The notes: a model not told the origin generated them from the sequence alone. A stretch of DNA of 64,000 bases from Niastella koreensis GR20-10 (GCF_000246855.1 NC_016609.1:4154001-4218000), one strand, 5' to 3'; shown: positions 44,840 to 55,163, counted from the first letter of the stretch. A program made the numbers and translations.

Positions 44840-46192
44840 ATGAAAAAAAGACTGTTTGGTATACTCTTAAGTATTCTCACCATCCCCGCTTTCTCCCAGG
44901 ACTATTTATCCCGGTATATTGATTCCGGCCTGATCAATAATCAGGTACTAAAAGAAAAGAATATTTCACTGGAGCAGAGTTTGCTGATGCTTAAGAATGC
45001 GAAGAGTTTTTTTCAGCCGGCGCTGGCATTCAACACGGATTATTTGTCTGCGCAGGGAGGGCGGTCAATTGAACTCCCATTAGGTGATCTTTTAAATAAT
45101 GTATACTCTACCCTTAACCAGTTGACGTCGTCCCAGAAATTCCCGCAGGCAAAAAATGTGAACCAGCAATTTCTACCCACTAATTTTTATGATGCGCGCT
45201 TTCGCATTTCCTACCCTTTATTCAACATTGATCTCTATTATAATAAGAAGATCAGCGGTAAGATCTTGGTGATGGCGGAATATGAAGTGAACATCTACCG
45301 TCAGCAACTGACGAAGGAAATTAAGCAGGCCTATTTTAGTTACTGTTCTTCGCTTGATGCTGTACGTATTTACCAAAGCGCCCTTCAACTGGTTGATCAA
45401 AATCTAAAAGTGAGCCGGTCATTGGAGAAAAACGGTAAAGGTTTGCCGGCCAACGTTTTGCGGGCAGAGAGCGAGCAGCAAAATGTATCCGCAAAAATAA
45501 TCGAAGCGGAAAATGTTCGTGTAACTGCAAGGAATTACCTGAATTTCCTGATTAACCGGCCATTGACCGACTCCGTCATATTCGAACCCCATGGTATTCC
45601 TGATTCTGTAGTCAAGGTTCTCGCAACTGAACCGAATACGACCGACCGAAGTGAATTAATTCAGATCAATACGGAAATCGAACTCTCGGCTACGGTCATC
45701 AAACAAAATCAGAGCTTTTATATTCCCAGGGTGAATACCTTTCTGGATTTGGGTTCTCAAGCCTCCAATTTCGAATTTGGAACACAAAGCCGCTATTATC
45801 TATTTGGGACGCAGCTCAGCATCCCCATATTCAGCGGGGGACGAAACAGGAACAATATCAAACTGGCGCAGTTGGAACAATCTTCACTCTTTCAGCAAAA
45901 AGACCAGTTGAGCAAGCAATTGCAGGTTGCCGCTTTATCTGCCAGGAATAATTTGGTGACGGCCATCGCCGAAGTCCAGGCAACTGAGTTGCAACTAAAC
46001 GCCGCCAGGGCTTATTTCAATTTGATCGACAAGGGTTACAATGAAGGATCGAACTCCCTGATTGAGTTCATCGATGCCAGGGACCAGCTAACAGATGCAT
46101 CATTAAAATTAAACATTGCACGATATAACGCCCTGGCCCAGTTGGCTGAGTATGAAAGACAAACCGAAACATCAAAAGTAAAAGTAAAATGA
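44840..46192 (+). CDS. TolC-family outer membrane efflux protein
   Basis: 450 residues with signal peptide (FGILLSILTIPAFSQ). Two OEP repeats of paired long helices: ISLEQSLLMLKNAKSFFQPA, YEVNIYRQQLTKEIKQAYFS, then VNTFLDLGSQASNFEFGTQS, IPIFSGGRNRNNIKLAQLEQ and ALNAA-type ending (ELQLNAARAYFNLIDKGYNE). It forms the outer membrane channel of the tripartite pump. Its stop overlaps the ATG of the adaptor gene by 4 bases (ATGA). Confidence 0.92.
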   Translation: MKKRLFGILLSILTIPAFSQDYLSRYIDSGLINNQVLKEKNISLEQSLLMLKNAKSFFQPALAFNTDYLSAQGGRSIELPLGDLLNNVYSTLNQLTSSQKFPQAKNVNQQFLPTNFYDARFRISYPLFNIDLYYNKKISGKILVMAEYEVNIYRQQLTKEIKQAYFSYCSSLDAVRIYQSALQLVDQNLKVSRSLEKNGKGLPANVLRAESEQQNVSAKIIEAENVRVTARNYLNFLINRPLTDSVIFEPHGIPDSVVKVLATEPNTTDRSELIQINTEIELSATVIKQNQSFYIPRVNTFLDLGSQASNFEFGTQSRYYLFGTQLSIPIFSGGRNRNNIKLAQLEQSSLFQQKDQLSKQLQVAALSARNNLVTAIAEVQATELQLNAARAYFNLIDKGYNEGSNSLIEFIDARDQLTDASLKLNIARYNALAQLAEYERQTETSKVKVK

Positions 46193-47238
46193 AAATCAAA
46201 AAAATTACCACTGCCTTAGCCTTATCCGCAGCCCTGGTGTCTTGTGGACAGAAGGAAAAAAAAGTTGTCACTTCCACGGATGATAATCTCACTACGGTGA
46301 AAGTGGTTAAAGTAAGCACGGAAGAGATAAGGGATTCCATAAAAGTCGACGGACTGCTTGCTACGGAAAATGAAGCTAAGTTGTCGTTTAAAACAAGCGG
46401 CGTAATTGATCGGATTTACGTAAAGGAAGGGGAGTTCGTAAAAAAAGGACAGTTATTAGCTGCCCTTAAAATGACCGAGATCAGTTCCCAACTGGAACAG
46501 GCAAAGCTATCAGTTGAGAAAACTCAGCGGGATTATGAACGCGCAAGCAATTTATACAAAGACAGCGTAGTTACACTTGAGCAAATGCAAAACGCTAAGA
46601 CCGCGTTTGAGGTCGCTAAAAGAACTTTAGATGCGATTGCCTTTGATCTGCAATATGCCTGTATCAATGCAGAGGCCAACGGATTTGTTACGGCTAAATT
46701 AGGCAATGAGGGCGAGGTCACTGGCCCCGGCATCCCGGTGCTTACGGTTGATGAGGCTTCGGGGAGCAACGATTTTTTGTTGAGGGTTGGAGTTACCGAT
46801 GAGCAATGGGCGACGATCAACACCGGTCAAAAAGCGTCTGTTCAGCTTGACGCTTTTGCAAATAAGACTTTTACCGGGTACGTGTATCGTAAATCTATAT
46901 CCGCCGACAAATCGGGTGGGTCATTTCTGGTCGATATTAAAGTAAATTTTAATAGTCAAACCCCCGCGGTGGGTATGTTCGGGAAAGCGGTCATCGCACC
47001 CAGCAAGCCAATAAAGGAGTATACGATTCCATATGAGGCCCTGATACAGGTAAATGGAGAACATGCGCAGGTTTATCTGGCGGAAGACGATCATTCTTTA
47101 AAGAAAATCGATATCCTGATCGGAACATTCAACGAAAAAAATGTGATTGTCAGGTCGGGAATTAAGGAAGGAGATGCAGTAATCGTATCAAACGAAGCAT
47201 TCCTTAATGAAAAATCTAAAATAGCCATAGCAAAATAG
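46189..47238 (+). CDS. RND efflux periplasmic adaptor (membrane fusion protein)
   Basis: 349 residues; lipoprotein signal ALALSAALVSC. Biotinyl-lipoyl half motifs (AKLSFKTSGVIDRIYVKEGE FVKKGQLLA and CINAEANGFVTAKLGNEGEV), alpha hairpin (QLEQAKLSVEKTQRDYERAS, LEQMQNAKTAFEVAKRTL), beta barrel (GQKASVQLDAFANKTFTGYV) and membrane-proximal domain (VIVRSGIKEGDAVIVSNEAF L). Bridges TolC and the RND transporter. Coupled to the preceding gene by an overlap, 4 bases before the next. Confidence 0.93.
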   Translation: MKIKKITTALALSAALVSCGQKEKKVVTSTDDNLTTVKVVKVSTEEIRDSIKVDGLLATENEAKLSFKTSGVIDRIYVKEGEFVKKGQLLAALKMTEISSQLEQAKLSVEKTQRDYERASNLYKDSVVTLEQMQNAKTAFEVAKRTLDAIAFDLQYACINAEANGFVTAKLGNEGEVTGPGIPVLTVDEASGSNDFLLRVGVTDEQWATINTGQKASVQLDAFANKTFTGYVYRKSISADKSGGSFLVDIKVNFNSQTPAVGMFGKAVIAPSKPIKEYTIPYEALIQVNGEHAQVYLAEDDHSLKKIDILIGTFNEKNVIVRSGIKEGDAVIVSNEAFLNEKSKIAIAK

Positions 47239-47242
47239 CCAT

Positions 47243-50200
47243 ATGAAGATCACAGCATATTCAGTTAAAAACTATCAATTTACCCTGGTGATGTCACTTA
47301 TGGCTGCGGTCATCGGGCTGGTGACCATTTTAACTATGCCTCGTGCTGAGGACGCAGAAATTCGGCCGCCGGCATATTTTATCAATGTCGTTTATCCCGG
47401 GACCAACTCCAAAAGCATGGAGGAATTGGTTGTGAAACCAATTGAAAAAAAGTTATACGACCTCGATGACGTAGATAAACTGACATCAACCGTACAAGAT
47501 GGTCTTTCCGTTACTAATATTCTTTTTAAGTACAGTACTGACTGGGAGATCAAATACCAGGATGTGGTCAGGGAAATAAACAGTCTTCGTGGCGATCTGC
47601 CGCCGGACCTTTATAAGATCGAAATAAAAAAGATGGACCCCACGGAGGTAAACATTCTCCAACTAGGACTGGCCTCTGAAAATGCCTCTTACAAAGTTCT
47701 ACGAGACCAGGCCGATAAACTAAAAAAAGAACTTGAGAAAATACCTGAACTTAAGAATGTAGCGTATTCGGGTTTCCCTGAACAGATCGTAAGGATAGAC
47801 CTTAATCTTTCAAAAATGGCTAAGCTGAACATTCCGCTGAATACCGTCGTGGGCACGCTTCAGGGCGAAGCCGTTAACACACCCGGCGGCAGCATCAATA
47901 TCAATACGAAGTCATACGATATTAAAACAAATGGCAAATACAAAAGTGTCGATGATATTGCCGGAACCGTTGTTTACAATGCGAACGGAAAAATCGTGTT
48001 GCTAAAGGATATTGCGGATGTTCGTTTTAACTATGAAGATGAAAAGTACATTACGAGGGTAAACGGGCATAGATGCGTGCTGGTTTCGGCCTGCCTGAAA
48101 AGCGGTTCGAATATAGCGGTCGCCCAGAAAAAATACCTGCCGGTGATCGCCGCTTACACGGAAAAGTTGCCCGCCAGCGTTAGATTAATTAAAGTATTTG
48201 ATCAGGCTGACAATGTTGCTTACCGGCTAAACGGGCTGGGTAAAGATTTCCTGATCGCAATAGTACTCGTACTCATTACCCTTTTGCCCCTTGGAATAAG
48301 GCCGGCATTGATCGTCATGGTGGCTATTCCACTGTCACTGTCATTGGGATTGGTCGGGTTAAGCTATTTGAATATCTCTCTTAACCAATTTAGTATAGTC
48401 GGGCTTATCGTAGCACTGAGCCTGCTCGTTGATGACAGCATCGTTGTGGTTGAAAATATCGAACGGTGGCTGCATGAGGGCCATAGCGCAAAAGAAACCG
48501 CAGTGCTGGCCACCAAACAGATCGGCATGGCTGTTTTGGGTTGTACGGCAACGCTGATCATTGCATTTCTGCCGCTCGTGTTCCTGCCGGGAGGCCCAGG
48601 GGAATTCACCAGGGGATTACCCCTGGCAATCATTATGTCTGTCATCGCATCGCTACTCGTATCGCTAACCCTGGTGCCTTTTTTAGCGAGCAGGTTCTTA
48701 AAGTCAAAACTGAATAAAGAGAATATTTTTATGCGGGGTTTAAAAAATGTGATCCATAAAACCTATGCCCCGCTTTTGGATAAAGCGCTTAAGTGGCCTA
48801 AAGTTACCCTTTTAATAGCCCTTTTACTATTTGTAAGTTCATTCGGCCTTTTCAGGCAAATTGGATTTATATTATTCCCCGACTCGGAAAAGCCGATGTT
48901 CATTATTGACATCAAGCCATCTGTTCAAAGCAATATTTATGAAACGAACCGGATCACGAAGATGGTGGAAGATAGCCTGGTACATAAACCATACATCAAA
49001 TACCTGACGAGCAATGTTGGGAAAGGTAACCCCCGGATATACTATAATATCTATCAGCAGCAGGAGAAGGCCGATTTCGCCGAGATATTTGTTCTGTTAA
49101 AGGATGATACAAAAGCTACAGAAAAAAACAAGATCATTGAAGACGTACGGAAGCAATTCCGAAATTTTCCGTGGGCTAAGGTAGAGGTAAGTAATTTTGT
49201 ACAGGGGCCACCAATAGAAGCACCGATTTCCGTTCGGGTATTTGGAGACAATATAGACTCGCTCGGGAAACTCACCCAACAGGTCGAACAAATATTGCTG
49301 CACAGTAATGGGATTGTTAATGTCAACAATGATCTGGGTTCGTTGAAGTCGGATATTAAGGTACAGATCAACAGGGAAAAAGCCCGGGCCCTTGGCATAC
49401 AGACTGCTGACATTGACCGAACTGTTCGCCTTGGTGTTGCCGGACTGAATGTTGGCTCATTCACTGACGAAAACAATGACGACTATAACATTATCGTGGA
49501 AGCGCCGAAGGATAAGTTCGCGACGTTAAATGTTTTCCACGATATCTATGTTTCCGGATCTTCGGGTTTGCCCGTTCCTTTAAACCAGGTCGCTCAACTT
49601 ACCTTTGAAAGCTCACCTACGCTGATCAACAGGTTCAACAAGAACCGTTTCGCCAAGGTTACCGCGGCCACAAGCCTGGGTGTGCTGGCAAACGATATCC
49701 TGCCGACAATTGTCCCCAAACTAAATGCCATCAAAATGCCTCCCGGGTATTATTACAAACTTGCGGGACAAGCCGAAAGTGAAGATGACACATTGAACAG
49801 AGGATTTATTACTGTAGTGATTGCTACGTTATTCTTGTTCGTTGTAGCGTTGATTCTTCAATTTAAGACTTTTAAAGGCCTGCTTATCGTACTGTCGGTG
49901 ATCCCATTGGGGGTAGTGGGTGGCGCGCTCATTTTGTTCCTTACCGGCTACCCGATGTCATATGTAACGATTATCGGTTTCATTGGCCTTGCCGGTGTCG
50001 AGGTTAAGAATTCGATCCTTTTGGTCGATTTCACCAATCAACTTCGCCGACAGGGCATACCATTAGTAGCGGCCATTGAAAAGGCCGGTGAAATAAGGTT
50101 TCTTCCGGTAGTTCTGACCTCAATCACTGCTATCTGCGGAATGCTCCCTATAGCGTTGAGTTCAAACCCGCTCATTTCACCCCTGGCTCTTGTTCTGATC

Positions 50201-50323
50201 GGCGGCTTAATAAGCTCAACTATTTTGTCACGCGTAGTTACGCCGGTAGTGTATAAGCTATTACCGCCAAAGATTGAACTGGACACCAGCGAAAATAAAA
50301 ACACCGGCATATATGAAAATTAG
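47243..50323 (+). CDS. RND-family efflux transporter permease
   Basis: 1026 residues, the usual length of AcrB/MexB relatives. First membrane helix about 13-30 (FTLVMSLMAAVIGLVTIL), then porter domains (GTNSKSMEELVVKPIEKKLY), central helices with the proton-relay Asp pair in LSLLVDDSIVVVENIERWLH (D-D of TM4), VLGCTATLIIAFLPLVFLPG, and the second half with GFIGLAGVEVKNSILLVDF. The second proton site Lys of TM10 cannot be assigned by eye. With the HxlR regulator and TolC/MFP it forms a full drug-type efflux operon; substrate unknown. Confidence 0.95.
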   Translation: MKITAYSVKNYQFTLVMSLMAAVIGLVTILTMPRAEDAEIRPPAYFINVVYPGTNSKSMEELVVKPIEKKLYDLDDVDKLTSTVQDGLSVTNILFKYSTDWEIKYQDVVREINSLRGDLPPDLYKIEIKKMDPTEVNILQLGLASENASYKVLRDQADKLKKELEKIPELKNVAYSGFPEQIVRIDLNLSKMAKLNIPLNTVVGTLQGEAVNTPGGSININTKSYDIKTNGKYKSVDDIAGTVVYNANGKIVLLKDIADVRFNYEDEKYITRVNGHRCVLVSACLKSGSNIAVAQKKYLPVIAAYTEKLPASVRLIKVFDQADNVAYRLNGLGKDFLIAIVLVLITLLPLGIRPALIVMVAIPLSLSLGLVGLSYLNISLNQFSIVGLIVALSLLVDDSIVVVENIERWLHEGHSAKETAVLATKQIGMAVLGCTATLIIAFLPLVFLPGGPGEFTRGLPLAIIMSVIASLLVSLTLVPFLASRFLKSKLNKENIFMRGLKNVIHKTYAPLLDKALKWPKVTLLIALLLFVSSFGLFRQIGFILFPDSEKPMFIIDIKPSVQSNIYETNRITKMVEDSLVHKPYIKYLTSNVGKGNPRIYYNIYQQQEKADFAEIFVLLKDDTKATEKNKIIEDVRKQFRNFPWAKVEVSNFVQGPPIEAPISVRVFGDNIDSLGKLTQQVEQILLHSNGIVNVNNDLGSLKSDIKVQINREKARALGIQTADIDRTVRLGVAGLNVGSFTDENNDDYNIIVEAPKDKFATLNVFHDIYVSGSSGLPVPLNQVAQLTFESSPTLINRFNKNRFAKVTAATSLGVLANDILPTIVPKLNAIKMPPGYYYKLAGQAESEDDTLNRGFITVVIATLFLFVVALILQFKTFKGLLIVLSVIPLGVVGGALILFLTGYPMSYVTIIGFIGLAGVEVKNSILLVDFTNQLRRQGIPLVAAIEKAGEIRFLPVVLTSITAICGMLPIALSSNPLISPLALVLIGGLISSTILSRVVTPVVYKLLPPKIELDTSENKNTGIYEN

Positions 50324-50362
50324 CCGCAAATATATTGCAACAACAAAAATTAAAATCAACAA

Positions 50363-50701
50363 ATGGAAAAAGTAATCGTTAGATACAAGTTAAAGCCCGG
50401 CAAGGCCGCGGAAAACGAACAATTGATAAAAGCGGTGTATCAGCAACTCCACCGGGAAGGTATGGAAGGGCTCAGTTACGCCACTTATAAGTTGGACGAT
50501 GGGCTGACGTTCATGCACATTGCCAATTACTCAGGGGAAGGAAAGGCGCCCCTACCCGACATAGAGGCTTTCAAGGCTTTTCAAGCGGGAATGCAAGATC
50601 GCTGCGACGAATTGCCGGTAGTATACCATGTTACCGAAATCGGTTCGTACAATTTGAGGTATGACTATAGTGGCTCGTCGGTTGAATCAGACAATAATTG
50701 A
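50363..50701 (+). CDS. small antibiotic biosynthesis monooxygenase-like (dimeric alpha-beta barrel) protein
   Basis: 112 residues: EKVIVRYKLKPGKAAENEQL, IKAVYQQLHREGMEGLSYAT, YKLDDGLTFMHIANYSGEGK, ... FKAFQAGMQDRCDELPVV. The ferredoxin-like layout (beta-alpha-beta-beta) with KAFQ near the end fits the ABM/stress-responsive alpha-beta barrel superfamily. Reads on from the pump operon after 39 bases and may share its regulation, for example to modify a quinone-like toxicant; inference. Confidence 0.65.
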   Translation: MEKVIVRYKLKPGKAAENEQLIKAVYQQLHREGMEGLSYATYKLDDGLTFMHIANYSGEGKAPLPDIEAFKAFQAGMQDRCDELPVVYHVTEIGSYNLRYDYSGSSVESDNN

Positions 50702-50755
50702 AGATGAGCCTTTTAAAATTATAAAACCTTAATATTATGATCTTAAAAAACAAGA

Positions 50756-51049
50756 ATGCGGTTGTTTATGATAGTACCAAAAGGCTTTGGTGGATCAATT
50801 CATTTTAATCTTTGGGCTAATTCTAAAATTGAATTTCACATATCGATTGAATACATTCAAAGCTTTGCAGATAAAAACGGAGTTAGGCAAAAACCAACAG
50901 CAGTTGTAACATTTAATGCAAGTGAGGAAAATAAAACCGAAATGACAGTTACTGAATACGCTAACTTCGGACAAATAAAGCACTTTGCAAAACTAGGCCT
51001 GGAACAATCTTTGAACAAAGTTATGTCAATAATTACAACAAATAAATAA
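50756..51049 (+). pseudogene. SRPBCC (AHSA1-like) protein, C-terminal part
   Basis: The final 70 residues match the end of an Activator-of-Hsp90-like START/SRPBCC domain: KIEFHISIEYIQSFADKNGV, RQKPTAVVTFNASEENKTEM, TVTEYANFGQIKHFAKLGLE QSLNKV. A complete domain needs about 140-150 residues; the N-terminal strand and helices are absent, and the first residues (MRLFMIVPKGFGGSIHFNLW A) look like frame-shifted sequence. Likely a truncated gene. Confidence 0.6.
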
Positions 51050-51067
51050 CAACGAACCGTATATTAA

Positions 51068-51613
51068 ATGACAACATACATTTCAATATTAAGAGGAATA
51101 AATGTGAGCGGGCACAGAATGATAAAAATGGAAGCTTTAAAAAAAATCTGTACTGACCTAAATTTTACTAATGTTCAGACTTACATACAAAGCGGAAACA
51201 TTATTTTCCAATCAAAAATGACAGACTCTAAAAAAATAAGCGAAACCATAACAAAAAACATTGCAAAAGTTTTTGACTTTGACGTGCCAGTTATTACTTT
51301 GACACAAACAGAATTGGAAACTGTAATAAACTCAAACCCCTTTTTAAATGACAAGTCAAAAAACCCTGCATTTCTTCATGTAACTTTTCTTTCGGACAAA
51401 CCAGTAAAACAAAATATAGAACAACTAAGGCATGTTGACCTAAAAAATGACAATTTTGAAATAGTTGACAAAGCAATTTATCTTTACTGTCCAGACAGTT
51501 ATAGCAAATCTAAACTAACAAACAGCCTTTTAGAAACTAAATTAAAAGTAACAGCAACAACAAGGAATTGGAAAACAACAAACGAACTTTTTAAAATGAC
51601 GACAAAATTATGA
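51068..51613 (+). CDS. DUF1697 domain protein
   Basis: 181 residues with all family hallmarks: MTTYISILRGINVSGHRMIK, MEALKKICTDLNFTNVQTYI, QSGNIIFQSKM, then DVPVITLTQTELETVINSNP F, FLHVTFLSDKP and the terminal TTRNWKTTNELFKM. DUF1697 proteins are soluble and of unknown function. AT-rich compared with the pump genes, suggesting a separate origin. Confidence 0.9.
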   Translation: MTTYISILRGINVSGHRMIKMEALKKICTDLNFTNVQTYIQSGNIIFQSKMTDSKKISETITKNIAKVFDFDVPVITLTQTELETVINSNPFLNDKSKNPAFLHVTFLSDKPVKQNIEQLRHVDLKNDNFEIVDKAIYLYCPDSYSKSKLTNSLLETKLKVTATTRNWKTTNELFKMTTKL

Positions 51614-51785
51614 CGCTGTTCAATGTGAGAATAATCCAATTTTGAAAATGTTGAAAGAAATAACAGAAGCGATTTGCCGTCATTAAATCTCCGATTCGCC
51701 GATGATGGCAGTCGTTTCACCACGGCAAGCAATACAGAAATTTGGCAGCGTATTCAAATCAGGATTCAAACCCACAAAATCATAA

Positions 51786-52013
51786 CTATAAACTAATCAG
51801 GAAGCGGCTGGGGTTCACGCTTTTATTTATCCGAACCAGAAATCCCGCTACCAGCGCGGGTTGTAAGAAATAGAGATAAACTTGTGACCCGGGCGGAATC
51901 ACAACTTTTTTCCTTCTATTCTGAATATCAATGGCACTTTCATTAAGCGTGTTTCGAATATCAATCAGGTGCATATCTTCCGCTGTGGTCATTGACACAA
52001 TAAAGAAATTCAT
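51786..52013 (-). CDS. short hypothetical ORF (75 aa)
   Basis: MNFFIVSMTTAEDMHLIDIR, NTLNESAIDIQNRRKKVVIP PGSQ, then a hydrophobic stretch (VYLYFLQPALVAGFLVRI). It may be a genuine small protein or a fragment; no family recognised. The flanks 51614-51785 and 52014-52222 show nothing. Confidence 0.3.
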   Translation of the reverse strand: MNFFIVSMTTAEDMHLIDIRNTLNESAIDIQNRRKKVVIPPGSQVYLYFLQPALVAGFLVRINKSVNPSRFLISL

Positions 52014-52222
52014 AGATACCCTGAACCTTGCCGTCTACCTCTGTGCACCCATACCGAAAAGTCATCAAATAGTTACTCAGTCATATCGGTTGGATGGGGG
52101 CTTTCAATAAAACACAGCTACAATAATACCAGGACACTCAGTTGGTGGTTCGCATTTTACCTGTCCTACGGCTGAGTTCATCGAATCAATTAATTCCCGT
52201 TTTTCGTAAGTTTATTGTTCGG

Positions 52223-53062
52223 TCATTTTTTGTCATGACTATACACATATGTCTCAAAATGTAATGGCGACTTATCGCACATCACCAGGTTGTCCGGCAT
52301 ATTATCTTTCAAAAATTTTGATGGGCTAATGCCAAACATTTTTACCATCATTTTATGAAAATGGCTACCATCAGTAAAACCAGCATCAATTGCCGCTTCA
52401 TAAATAGAATAACCTGCCATAATTTGATTCGTTGCAAACCATATTTTGTTCCAAAGCATATACCGGTATAAAGAAACCCCTGTTACCTGTTTAAATAAAG
52501 AACGAAGCCTGCTTTCAGACAGGCAAACTTTATCTGCTACCGATTTACTGGTAATATCTTCGGGATGCGTGGTTGAGATGGCTTGTTCTGCCAATAATAT
52601 TCGCTGGTCTGTTCGAACATTCTCAATTTCAAATGACAAGCATGCTAATACCTTATTAATAACACATTCCAGTATCGATGGTTCTGGCATTAACAATGCC
52701 TGCTGTAGCTCTTTTGAGTTTACAAAATGGAAAACATTCAAATCCAAAGAATGAACTTCATTATTGACCAGGTATTTAGATTTGATAGACTGCGCGATTT
52801 TTGTATCAACGTCCAGGTAAATTATTAATTGAACGCTCCCATTAGTATCCAGCTGATGTAAAATATTTTCTTTTATAATCAAGCTTTTACATGTTGCCCA
52901 GCTGCTATTTTTTGTTTTAAACCGAAAATCCTTTTGTGTATCCAGTATTAATTGGATCGTGTTGTGGCTATGAAGCGATGTGAAGTGTGATGAATAAAAA
53001 AATGCAGCCATACCTTTCCACATATAAAAAGTGGATGTAAATGGACTTTGTCTGTGCTTCAT
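52223..53062 (-). CDS. AraC-family transcriptional regulator
   Basis: 279 residues. N-terminal cupin-like sensor region (FTSLHSHNTIQLILDTQKDF, VQLIIYLDVDTKIAQSIKSK), C-terminal double HTH at about 175-265: DITSKSVADKVCLSESRLRS LFKQVTGVSLYRYMLWNKIW, then YSIYEAAIDAGFTDGSHFHK MMVKMFGISPSKF. Divergent neighbour is a YceI-like remnant, so its former target may be lost. Confidence 0.9.
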   Translation of the reverse strand: MKHRQSPFTSTFYMWKGMAAFFYSSHFTSLHSHNTIQLILDTQKDFRFKTKNSSWATCKSLIIKENILHQLDTNGSVQLIIYLDVDTKIAQSIKSKYLVNNEVHSLDLNVFHFVNSKELQQALLMPEPSILECVINKVLACLSFEIENVRTDQRILLAEQAISTTHPEDITSKSVADKVCLSESRLRSLFKQVTGVSLYRYMLWNKIWFATNQIMAGYSIYEAAIDAGFTDGSHFHKMMVKMFGISPSKFLKDNMPDNLVMCDKSPLHFETYVYSHDKK

Positions 53063-53206
53063 CTTTTTATCCGATTAAAAATCAGTCATTATTTACAACT
53101 TTCAAAAAATGCCGTGATATAGCTTTATCCAAAATTAGGAAAAAAAAGGAAGCCTGGGTATTTGATTTTTTAACCATATTTTATTACACCGATCAACAAC
53201 AAAACC

Positions 53207-53692
53207 ATGAAAATACTTACCGTAGTGCATATGCTTATAGTTACAACTCCGCTGTTCATTTCTGTCCCAGGTAAAACGTTGTCTCATCATCCTAATAACG
53301 GGGAAATATACAGGTCGTTACGCATCCGGTTAAATCACAGTCATACAAAGTTGATACGCCTGCCAGCAAAATTAACTGGCTGGCAAAAAAAGTTACAGGG
53401 GCGCATAATGGGAACATAGCGATCAGGGTTTGCAGAATTGCCACAGGGAAAAGTAACAACAAATGTAAAGTACTGTGCCAATTCAGTCCCGCTTCAAATA
53501 TTTTGCTACAATGGGCTTATTTTGATAACACTACACGCCGATATAAATGGCCAATTTATCATAAATTATGGCCAACCGGTTTTTTTTGCGTAGAAGGCTT
53601 GCCAAAATCAGGTTCACGCTGTGTGAAATTAACTATTGGTTCCGCAGATTTCCAGATCGCCTCTGTAAGATTTCAGTCGACGACGGGTGTTT
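53207..53692 (+). pseudogene. YceI-like protein remnant
   Basis: ATG 53207 gives a signal-like start (MLIVTTPLFISVPGKT); in another frame from about 53338 comes SYKVDTPASKINWLAKKVTG AHNGNIAI, the unmistakable first strands of a YceI domain. Behind it (up to 53692) no frame resembles the family. At least one frameshift and a 3' replacement are needed. Confidence 0.5.
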
Positions 53693-53801
53693 GATCGGTG
53701 AAAAGTGCCTTAATTGAATCCTGGTGCTTGCTTTGTGCATATACTTGAAAATTAGAATGTATAACAAATAATATCGAAATAGTTTTGATTACATTCTTCA
53801 T
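53673..53801 (-). pseudogene. truncated exported peptide (signal peptide plus 20 residues)
   Basis: MKNVIKTISILFVIHSNFQV YAQ is a typical signal peptide; SKHQDSIKALFTDQTPVVD then a stop. It is the beginning of an exported protein whose body is missing, cut off by the convergent YceI-like remnant. Confidence 0.4.
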
Positions 53802-53909
53802 AATAGTGCATACCGTTCTCCCTGCACGTATTTAGCCAAGTATAACTATTAAGGTGCATCATGAATATTTATTTGTATTAGTTGCCTGATTTTCTATCCG
53901 ATCCAATCT

Positions 53910-54875
53910 CTAGATACCACCTTTATCAGTTAAATTTTCTTTGCCCTTCAATGCCCATTCTTCTTTTACCTTTTCAAAGTCTTTAAGAAATTTCTTGTTT
54001 TGAAAAAGCTTGTTCACAAATTGTCTCGCCAGTATTCTTGAACCTTCGACATCACTGGGGAAATGAACTTCAATTGTCTCGCGTGATTGCGACATATCAT
54101 AAGCATCCTTAACAAAGACATCCGTAAACTGCGGCGCCAATTCCTGAAAAATATAGGCTTGAATATAAGAATCGGTTGCGGTGCCGGTAGGATAAGCCGG
54201 AGCACCTGCTTGCTCTAGATTCTTTAACCTTGGCTCCAGCATGTAAGGCCGGATTCGGGCATACTTATACTTTAATGCCCAAATAAAATAGTTTGCGTCG
54301 CGCCAAACGTTGGCCATCAGATCGGCCGTTAAAGGAAGCGTTTGTGGGTTAAACCAGGTGCCGATGGAGCGGCCAATATAGAAGAGGTTTTTTCTATTCT
54401 GTTCATATGTCGAATCTCCCGGGTGAATATTAAGATCATAAAAGATTCCGGACATATAGTGGCACCTCCTTATATCTTCTTCAGTCCGATTTTTTTCAAC
54501 TTCAACCAGGTAGTTCAATTCTGCACGGGTTTGAGCTGAACTATTGGCGGGCGGGTCCGGAAGTTTGAAATCATCGGCGGAAACATCCGATAAATAAATT
54601 GGCTTGATGCTAAGTCTTTTATCTATGGCTGCCTGGACAGTAATGAATTTCTTTTTATCAACTTCCTCATTGGGAGATTTTGGTGCCGGGCTAAAAGACT
54701 CCAATTGGCTATAGTAACCACGCACAGGCGTTAATGGACGGTTGTAATTATCTTCAGATTTTTTTTGAGTTGATTTTTGCCCATAGGCAAAATTAAGGCA
54801 GAGCATCATTACTAAAAGAAATACACTTGGCTTTATAGTACCTTTTGCTATCAATTGATTGACTTTCATTTTCAC
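53910..54875 (-). CDS. PAP2-family (class A acid phosphatase-like) exported protein with altered motif 2
   Basis: 321 residues with signal peptide (VFLLVMMLCLNFAYGQ). The PAP2 motifs are K-x6-RP in KYKYARIRPY and SR-x5-H-x3-D in SRETIEVHFPSD, both intact. Motif 2, normally PSGH, reads PTGTATDSY: the His that donates the proton is replaced by Thr. Surroundings (RCHYMSGIFYDLNIHPGDST, DANYFIWALKYKYARIRP) are like PhoN-type phosphatases. Activity may be lost or changed. Periplasmic; stands alone. Confidence 0.8.
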   Translation of the reverse strand: MKMKVNQLIAKGTIKPSVFLLVMMLCLNFAYGQKSTQKKSEDNYNRPLTPVRGYYSQLESFSPAPKSPNEEVDKKKFITVQAAIDKRLSIKPIYLSDVSADDFKLPDPPANSSAQTRAELNYLVEVEKNRTEEDIRRCHYMSGIFYDLNIHPGDSTYEQNRKNLFYIGRSIGTWFNPQTLPLTADLMANVWRDANYFIWALKYKYARIRPYMLEPRLKNLEQAGAPAYPTGTATDSYIQAYIFQELAPQFTDVFVKDAYDMSQSRETIEVHFPSDVEGSRILARQFVNKLFQNKKFLKDFEKVKEEWALKGKENLTDKGGI

Positions 54876-55163
54876 TTGTTTTAATTTTGACCAAATCTAA
54901 ACTGGTCTAAAAATTAAAAGTTGTAAAAAATGACTGATTTTGATTTCAAATCAAACAGAGGGCCACTCTTTGCAAACAGAATATAGGTTCCTGGTTTTGA
55001 ATAACCGTCAACAGATGAAGAATGCCCATGAGCCTAGTAAAACAATATGCTTACAGCATTTTGAATAACAGTCAGCAATTGTATCTTTAAACGGTTTTAG
55101 CGGCCTGACAATTGACAGGCTGGAATCTTGACTGCGCAAAGTAATCCTTTGAAAATATTTATC

